10,232 nt of DNA from contig JAHZBS010000024.1 of assembly GCA_019423265.1 (NCBI GenBank), forward strand, positions 1 through 10,232. Direction: 5' to 3'. The translations under genes were made by a program, and so were the position numbers. The stretch comes from Clostridiales bacterium (GTDB lineage: Bacteria; Bacillota_A; Clostridia; Lachnospirales; Bianqueaceae). Below the pieces are notes generated by a model, which ran no database searches, was not told where the DNA came from, and was given only the letters and a program-made list of their open reading frames with translations. This document shows positions 5,250 through 10,232 of this stretch, piece by piece. Numbering within the stretch: position 1 is the stretch's first letter; each line of letters starts with the position of its first letter.

Positions 5250-6896
5250 TTATGCGATGTTGTCGGCATAGGTCTTGGTATACCACGCATTTAGCTTGGC
5301 CTCGTCCGCTGCCTCCACCTTCTGAATGAATTCTTCATACAGGCTGCGCACCTCTGCTTCCCCCTTGGCGAAAGCCCATTTGACATTGTACTCTTCAATC
5401 AGAGAATTAATCGTCTGGTAGACAATATACTCGTCGCTGGCGGCGGGAATGTTGAAAATAAAACCGTTGTTATAGACGACCTTATCGCTGTACCATTCGT
5501 TCATCTGCGTCATCAAATCGCTCTTTAACACTTCAGCCTCACTGCCATAGACCGTATTCGTCAATACATAGCAATAATAATAGCCAAGGCCGCTTTTCTT
5601 TTCCACCCCGGACCAATCCGCATTGCGGGCGTCCTGAAATTCCTGGAAGTAGGTCGCCTTTCCATTTTCGTCAAAGTAAAAATGCGGACCATTCACAACA
5701 TCGCCGGACCAGCCATCGCTCTCCTGGCCTTCAATCCCCCAGCACATGGTCTGGGCTCCAAGCTCTGTGTTGCCGAATTCCATCCACCGCATCGCAGCAT
5801 CCTTATTCTCTGATTTTTCGGAAATGCCGAACTGGATATAGCCAGAGTTGGTTCTCACCTGCTCATAAGAATCCCACGGTTTCATGGGATAATAATACGT
5901 GTCCGCATTATCCGCCGGGACTTTTCCGGACTCCCCGATAGTCCAGGCGTAAGAGGCAAGCGCGCCGGCCAAGGATTTGCTATCTTTTTCCGACGAACCG
6001 TCCACGAAGCTATCTTCTGTCATGAGGCCTTTATTGACCATCTCATTGACCCAGATATACAGATCCAGATATTCGGGATTTCGATAAGACTGGGATACGG
6101 TTCCGTCATCCGCAATATAATAGGATCCAATTCCAAAGAAATAGCGCAGATAGCTGGGCCCCTTGGTGGTCAAGCCTCCTGTGTAGAAGGGGATCGTATC
6201 TGGGTGATTGGCTTTAATTGTCTCACAAGCCTCCATAAATTCCTCAGCCGACTTAATCTCCGGCTTTCCGATTTCTTCATAATAGTCCTGGCGCATCAGG
6301 ATCACTGGCTGGTTTGTTGCAATCAAGTAATCGTTATCCTTAAACCATTGAAGCGTTTCCTCTGTGTGGTGGTTGCCCAACAGATACCGGACGGTTCCGT
6401 CATCCCGGCGGCAGTATTCCCATATTTCCTCCGCAACCAACTCGCTGCGTAGTTTGGGGGCATACTCTTCGGACAGTTTTTCCAAGTCAGCCAGCATTCC
6501 GTTGGAGGTCATGCTCTCCCAGGCAGTGTTGGTACAGCCGGCTGTCACAATGTCCGGAAGCTCGTTGGATGAAATGAGAAGCGTTAGCTTCGTGTCGTCA
6601 TCGGTCACAGGCGCAATGCACTCAAAGGAAATTCCGGTCAGGTCGGTCACCCGCTGGGAGACCGGGTCGCTGCCCCATGTTTCCCAGAGTGACCCCGGGT
6701 CATCGACATAGATGGAGAGTGTCACAGGATCCTTCGTCGCCTCAAATGCGTATCCGTCGGTTTGCACGACAGAATTCTGACTCTCCTGGCTGCTGCTGTT
6801 GCCGGTGGAAGACTCTCCACCGGTCCGCGTGCAGCCGGTGGCCGCCAGCATTAGCACCGCTAAACTGCCGGCAATGATCTTGGAAGATTTCTTCAT
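5250..6896 (-). CDS. Lipoprotein extracellular sugar-binding protein (LplA-like ABC transporter component)
   Basis: A 548-residue family-1-type solute-binding protein. MKKSSKIIAGSLAVLMLAATGC is a lipoprotein signal peptide: two lysines, a hydrophobic core, and a lipobox ending at Cys22. A Ser/Gly/Gln-rich linker (about 23-45) follows, then the large two-lobed binding domain. The size is typical of the long LplA/YtcQ-type proteins found with LplB/LplC permeases in Clostridia and Paenibacillus, larger than the roughly 420 residues of most maltose-type binding proteins. Aromatic-rich stretches suit carbohydrate stacking. It should be anchored on the outer face of the membrane and hand oligosaccharide to the two permeases. 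It is 63 bp downstream of the LplC-type gene; AAGGAA precedes the ATG at 6896. Neighbouring GH27 suggests an alpha-galactoside ligand, by inference. Confidence 0.9.
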   Translation of the reverse strand: MKKSSKIIAGSLAVLMLAATGCTRTGGESSTGNSSSQESQNSVVQTDGYAFEATKDPVTLSIYVDDPGSLWETWGSDPVSQRVTDLTGISFECIAPVTDDDTKLTLLISSNELPDIVTAGCTNTAWESMTSNGMLADLEKLSEEYAPKLRSELVAEEIWEYCRRDDGTVRYLLGNHHTEETLQWFKDNDYLIATNQPVILMRQDYYEEIGKPEIKSAEEFMEACETIKANHPDTIPFYTGGLTTKGPSYLRYFFGIGSYYIADDGTVSQSYRNPEYLDLYIWVNEMVNKGLMTEDSFVDGSSEKDSKSLAGALASYAWTIGESGKVPADNADTYYYPMKPWDSYEQVRTNSGYIQFGISEKSENKDAAMRWMEFGNTELGAQTMCWGIEGQESDGWSGDVVNGPHFYFDENGKATYFQEFQDARNADWSGVEKKSGLGYYYCYVLTNTVYGSEAEVLKSDLMTQMNEWYSDKVVYNNGFIFNIPAASDEYIVYQTINSLIEEYNVKWAFAKGEAEVRSLYEEFIQKVEAADEAKLNAWYTKTYADNIA

Positions 6897-6923
6897 AGCA
6901 ATTCCTTCTTTCTTATTTTATTA

Positions 6924-6947
6924 ACTGGACAGATATACTCCTCCAGT
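6924..6947 (-). repeat. Small inverted repeat in the permease-binding protein spacer
   Basis: ACTGGA (6924-6929) and TCCAGT (6942-6947) are perfect complements around a 12-base loop, in the only sizeable gap (63 bp) inside the sugar operon. No U-tract follows. Such intergenic hairpins often stabilise the segment encoding the abundant binding protein, but a six-base stem may also be chance. Confidence 0.35.
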
Positions 6948-6959
6948 CAGGGAACTGAT

Positions 6960-7871
6960 TTATGCCTTAATCGCGCCTACCATGACCCCTTTGACGAAAT
7001 ACTTTTGGACAAAGGGATATACGCACATAACCGGGAAGATGGAGACCAGCAACGTTGCATACTGGATCGAGGTTGAGGTGGGGCCCGAGCGATTGACATT
7101 GGCCCCGGAGGATGCGGCGGCTTCCATTGCCTTTTGAGCGGCATCCGCAGCGCTCACAAGCCGCATTAAAATCGTAGACATGGGCATCAATTTTTGGTCG
7201 TTGACGAAATAGGCCGCTGTGTACCAGTCATTCCACGCTCCCACACCGACAAAAAGGCCAATGGTCGCCAAAATGGGCGTGGAGAGAGGCACAATAATCC
7301 GGGCCAGGATTTTGAACTCGCCGGCGCCGTCAAGCTTGGCGGATTCCACCAGAGACTCCGGAATATCTCGAAAAAAGGCCATGCACAGCAGCATATTGTA
7401 GACGCTCAACAGGCTCGGAATGATATAGACTGCAAAGCTGTTGATAAGCCCCAATTTCAGATAAAGCAGGTACGTCGGAATGACTCCGCCTCCAAAATAC
7501 ATCGTGAACATTGCGATCATAGAGTAGATTTTTCGCCCCGCAAGCTCCTTTCGCGTAAGGCCATATGCAGTGAAGGCGGTGAAGGAAACGCCCGTAATCA
7601 CGGCCAATACTGTCCGCGCTACGCTTATGATAAAACTGTTGACTAGCAGCGCATCCTCCATGACCGCCTTGAAATTGGAGAGCGTAACCTGTACTGGGAA
7701 AAAGTAGATTTGGCGCGCCATAGCGGCAGTGCCGTCGGAAAAAGCGTATATGACGCAATAATAGATGGGATATACCGTTACAATCAGGACAAAAAGTGCG
7801 ATAAAAATGGCCAACCCGTCTGCAATCTTGTCCTCCGTTGTCGATCGAATCGCCGTGCGCCTCTGCTTCAT
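6960..7871 (-). CDS. Carbohydrate ABC transporter permease, LplC/MalG-like
   Basis: A 303-residue membrane protein of the MetI/binding-protein-dependent permease family, with about six hydrophobic segments starting at residues 19-43. The cytoplasmic EAA loop that docks the ATPase is seen as ESAKLDGAGEFKILARIIVP (176-195). The ending YFVKGVMVGAIKA is characteristic of the LplC/YtcP branch, in which the final VGAIKG-like tail is conserved. It pairs with the LplB-type permease 22 bp upstream to form the translocation channel. The ATG at 7871 is preceded by GGTGAT and AAGG; a better GGAGGG lies 13 bases away and is followed by an out-of-frame ATG at 7884, so initiation may be somewhat weak or coupled to the end of the upstream gene. 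Confidence 0.94.
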   Translation of the reverse strand: MKQRRTAIRSTTEDKIADGLAIFIALFVLIVTVYPIYYCVIYAFSDGTAAMARQIYFFPVQVTLSNFKAVMEDALLVNSFIISVARTVLAVITGVSFTAFTAYGLTRKELAGRKIYSMIAMFTMYFGGGVIPTYLLYLKLGLINSFAVYIIPSLLSVYNMLLCMAFFRDIPESLVESAKLDGAGEFKILARIIVPLSTPILATIGLFVGVGAWNDWYTAAYFVNDQKLMPMSTILMRLVSAADAAQKAMEAAASSGANVNRSGPTSTSIQYATLLVSIFPVMCVYPFVQKYFVKGVMVGAIKA

Positions 7872-7893
7872 ACCTTATCACCATCCCTCCACA

Positions 7894-8856
7894 TTAGAAA
7901 AGTCCAACCTGCTTGTATTTGTTAGAGAAGAAGTTGGCAAGCAGGACAAGGATCACTGAAATGACAGACTGGAACATCCCGATGGCTGTGGCAAAAGAAT
8001 ACCGCATGGTTCCGAGACCCATGTCCAGAGTATAGTATTCGATAATATAGGACTGAGATTTGGTAAAGGAATTGCCCAGCAAAACGGAGATATTTAAATT
8101 TCCGGAGACCAGCCCTCCAATGCTCAGGATAAACATAATGATGATCGTATTCATAATCCCCGGGAGCGTGATATGCCGCATTTGGGCAAAGCGGCCGGCT
8201 CCATCGATTCGGGCCGCTTCATACAATTCGCTGTTGATGCCGGTGATAGCCGCAAAATAGATGATGGCGCTCCACCCGGCCCCTTTCCAGAGATCGACAA
8301 TAGTCGCTAAGGCTTTAAACTTGCTCGGATCCGTCCAAAATTTGATGGGCGTGCGGATCAGACCTAACTCCATGAGCATATTATTGATAAGGCCGTTGGT
8401 ATTCAATATATCTTTCCACAGCGCTGCGACCACGACGAAGGCCATAAAATGGGGAAAATAGCTGCACGTCTGTACTATCTTCTTTAGTTTTAGACTCGGA
8501 ATCTCATTGATCGCCAAGGCTAGGAGGATCGGCATAGGGAAAATGAAAAACATGCGGAGCAGACTCAGCTCAATGGTATTGCGGAATGCCATCCAAAAGG
8601 TGCTGTCTTTTAGGAAAGCTTGAAAATGCTTAAGCCCAACCCACGGATTGTTGAAATAGGATGTGGAAAGAGAATAATCCTGAAACGCGATGACCAGCCC
8701 TGCGATTGGTATGTATGAGAATATGAGCAGGAAAATCATGCCCGGCCACACCATACATTGATAGGGAAGCTGCCTCTTGACTTTGGCCCATCTGGTCTCC
8801 GGCGCCGAATGCCTTTGTCTCGGTACTTTTTTCGTCTTGGGAAATGGAAGCTCCAT
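7894..8856 (-). CDS. Carbohydrate ABC transporter permease, LplB/MalF-like
   Basis: A 320-residue membrane permease. A basic N-terminal tail (about 1-33) leads into the first membrane segment MVWPGMIFLLIFSYIPIAGL, typical of LplB/YtcP-type proteins, with about six segments overall. The ATPase-docking EAA motif reads EAARIDGAGRFAQMRHITLP (213-232). The C-terminal ANFFSNKYKQVGLF is also typical of the LplB branch. It is the first gene of the operon, with AGAGGGAT before the ATG at 8856 and a promoter about 40 bases further upstream. No ATPase gene is present in the window; such transporters commonly share an MsmK/UgpC-type ATPase encoded elsewhere. Confidence 0.94.
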   Translation of the reverse strand: MELPFPKTKKVPRQRHSAPETRWAKVKRQLPYQCMVWPGMIFLLIFSYIPIAGLVIAFQDYSLSTSYFNNPWVGLKHFQAFLKDSTFWMAFRNTIELSLLRMFFIFPMPILLALAINEIPSLKLKKIVQTCSYFPHFMAFVVVAALWKDILNTNGLINNMLMELGLIRTPIKFWTDPSKFKALATIVDLWKGAGWSAIIYFAAITGINSELYEAARIDGAGRFAQMRHITLPGIMNTIIIMFILSIGGLVSGNLNISVLLGNSFTKSQSYIIEYYTLDMGLGTMRYSFATAIGMFQSVISVILVLLANFFSNKYKQVGLF

Positions 8857-8903
8857 CAGTATCCCTCTTTTCTGTAAATATGAACCCTCTGCAACTATGC
8901 CTA

Positions 8904-8956
8904 ATTATACTGGAATAAATGTGAATTTTACAATGTTCTATTTTTTGTTTTTGTGG
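8904..8956 (-). promoter_or_regulatory. Promoter of the sugar-transport operon
   Basis: On the minus strand a perfect TATAAT (8909-8904) stands 18 bases after TTGTAA (8933-8928), a four-of-six match to the -35 consensus. Just upstream is an A-rich stretch (8956-8939, ACAAAAACAAAAAATAG) resembling an UP element. The predicted start near 8897 gives a leader of about 40 bases before the LplB-type gene. No clear CcpA cre palindrome was seen. The regulated site may lie between here and the divergent kinase gene. Confidence 0.7.
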
Positions 8957-9010
8957 TTATATTTCTGATCTTATTGACATTTCGTCCACTATATGGTACG
9001 TTTATCACAA

Positions 9011-9019
9011 TGGTATAAG
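9011..9019 (+). promoter_or_regulatory. Possible extended -10 promoter of the sensor kinase
   Basis: TGGTATAAG matches an extended -10 element (TGn followed by TATAAG, five of six). It has no good -35 at the usual distance, which extended -10 promoters tolerate. A start near 9026 would give a leader of about 30 bases. A perfect TTGACA lies at 8974-8979, but the hexamer 17 bases after it (TACGTT) is poor, so that is the weaker alternative. Confidence 0.4.
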
Positions 9020-9056
9020 CAGTAATGTACAAATTGAATCCCTCGGAGGAAATGAT

Positions 9057-10232
9057 ATGCTTAATTTTTTGGTCAAACGCTATCAGGGCGTCAAGTTTAA
9101 GACAAAAATTCTCTGTATCGTTGGCTCCATTGCACTCATTCCCACGCTTCTGCTATTCGGATTTTTTACTAAGCAGATCATTTCTCTTCAGAATCGTGAG
9201 ATCGATAATCTCAACCACTCCTTCGAGCAGCAGGTCAATTCCATCGAGCAGTTGATGGATAAGGCCATGTCAAATGCCCTTAAAATCAGCACAAATACGG
9301 AAATATCCAATTTCTTTTGTATGCAGAGCAATGTCGGGGAGTATGTCCTTGAATATATAAAGGTGCTTCGCCCTCTTCTGTACTATATTCAGGAGGCCGA
9401 AGCTCCGGAGATGAGCGCCATCCGGTTTTATACCCGCAATGAGCACTTGTTTTCCAACCTGACAGTTCAAAATATCTATAAAAGCCAGAACGCTGATTTT
9501 TTCGATGAGATCGCCTCCGCGCTGGAGGACACCACGGCTGTGGTTCGGCTCTCATCCCAGGGCCGAAGCTATTATCTCATGGAGTATTCTACACGGGGGT
9601 CCCTCTCCATCTTCCTTCCCATTCTCACCCCGGCGTCCAGCAAAACCGTTCTGGAATATGAGCTTTCTTTCGACGGGATTTTCGAGACGCTAAAAATATC
9701 GACAGACAACTTTAAAACCACCGGCTATACATTGTTTCACGAGTCGGGAAGCATCCTCTTTACCTCTGATCCGGAGTGGGCGGAAGTGGCGCCATCCCTT
9801 TTGGGCGACATGTTTCAGGACAATTCGGTGCAAAACCAACGGCTGCGGTGCAATGGCAAGACGCTCCTTGTCAACGCTCGCCACATTCCGGCTATCGGCT
9901 GTGTCTTAGTCAGCCACAGTGATTTGGGCCTGATTCTTGAACCGGTACGCCAAAGCCAGCTTCTCTGGATCATAACAATCTTGGTCTGCATCACCGCTAG
10001 CTGTTTCTTTGCCAACGCTCTCGTCAATAAGCTTTTAAAGCGGGCGGATACGATCAATGCTGCCATCCGCCAGATTCAGCAGGGCAACTTTGATATCGAA
10101 TTGCCGGCACAGGGCAGCGATTTTATCGACCAAATCGCGGAAAACCTCAATGCAATGGCCGCGCGAATTAAAAATTTAATACAAAATAATTACGAAAAGC
10201 AGCTGCAAATCAAGAACTTACAGATTCGAATG
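9057..10232 (+). CDS. YesM-like sensor histidine kinase, N-terminal part (cut by window edge)
   Basis: The frame is open from ATG 9057 to the last base (392 codons, no stop). GGAGG at 9045-9049 is seven bases upstream of the start; an ATG at 9052 is in another frame. Residues 18-37 form a first membrane segment. About 260 extracellular residues follow, the layout of a Cache-type sensor domain, then a second membrane segment (about 302-323). A HAMP linker (about 324-378) includes the RQIQQGNFDIELPAQGSD stretch. The frame then enters a coiled coil ending NNYEKQLQIKNLQIRM, just where YesM-type kinases begin the QINPHFLFN phospho-acceptor region, which lies outside the window. These kinases pair with AraC-type YesN response regulators and commonly control adjacent LplABC sugar operons. 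Divergent orientation to the transporter supports that role here. The signal sensed is unknown. Confidence 0.9.
   Translation, partial: MLNFLVKRYQGVKFKTKILCIVGSIALIPTLLLFGFFTKQIISLQNREIDNLNHSFEQQVNSIEQLMDKAMSNALKISTNTEISNFFCMQSNVGEYVLEYIKVLRPLLYYIQEAEAPEMSAIRFYTRNEHLFSNLTVQNIYKSQNADFFDEIASALEDTTAVVRLSSQGRSYYLMEYSTRGSLSIFLPILTPASSKTVLEYELSFDGIFETLKISTDNFKTTGYTLFHESGSILFTSDPEWAEVAPSLLGDMFQDNSVQNQRLRCNGKTLLVNARHIPAIGCVLVSHSDLGLILEPVRQSQLLWIITILVCITASCFFANALVNKLLKRADTINAAIRQIQQGNFDIELPAQGSDFIDQIAENLNAMAARIKNLIQNNYEKQLQIKNLQIRM

Noticed and set aside
8857..9056. CcpA cre site in the divergent region
   Set aside because: No stretch here fits the cre palindrome well enough to call.
9025..9255. Plus-strand 76-codon frame starting at 9025
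   Set aside because: It overlaps the kinase start in another frame, has no ribosome site, and the kinase frame has clear membrane and HAMP features and continues to the window end.

Overview
The window reads as a chromosomal segment of a Gram-positive Firmicute, most likely a gut-type Clostridia (Lachnospiraceae/Oscillospirales-like). The evidence is the conserved Firmicutes order ylxM-ffh-rpsP-KH protein-rimM, strong GGAGG-type ribosome binding sites, sigma-A type promoters (one with a perfect TTGACA-17-TATAAT), and a sugar-uptake locus of the LplA/LplB/LplC type beside a YesM-like sensor kinase. The genus-level placement is inference.

Region 1 (1-2700, minus strand) is housekeeping. Transcription starts at a consensus promoter with an A-tract UP-like element near 2640-2694 and passes through ylxM, ffh (SRP54), rpsP (ribosomal S16) and a KH-domain RNA-binding protein (KhpA type). 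The 5' end of rimM follows at the window edge. A terminator-like hairpin separates the KH gene from rimM, and two tandem perfect hairpins lie between ffh and rpsP. These genes serve co-translational membrane targeting and ribosome assembly.

Region 2 (2701-4060, minus strand) holds a ZIP/GufA-type metal transporter whose Shine-Dalgarno sequence is the right arm of a perfect 8-bp inverted repeat. It also holds an orphan RelB/DinJ-type antitoxin with no recognisable toxin partner and no visible ribosome binding site, sitting directly behind the terminator of the sugar operon.

Region 3 (4013-8933, minus strand) is a carbohydrate operon in the transcription order permease (LplB type), permease (LplC type), lipoprotein substrate-binding protein, cytoplasmic GH27 alpha-galactosidase, terminator. 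The likely logic is capture and import of an alpha-galactoside and its hydrolysis inside the cell. No ABC ATPase is encoded here, so a shared MsmK-type ATPase elsewhere is implied.

Region 4 (9057-10232, plus strand) is a divergently transcribed YesM-like membrane sensor histidine kinase. The window end cuts it after the HAMP linker, before the catalytic part. It is the natural candidate regulator of the sugar operon, with a YesN-type response regulator expected just outside the window. I see no phage, CRISPR array, insertion sequence, tRNA or rRNA. Nothing in the window is convincingly a new system; the most interesting points are regulatory RNA structures and the odd antitoxin locus.
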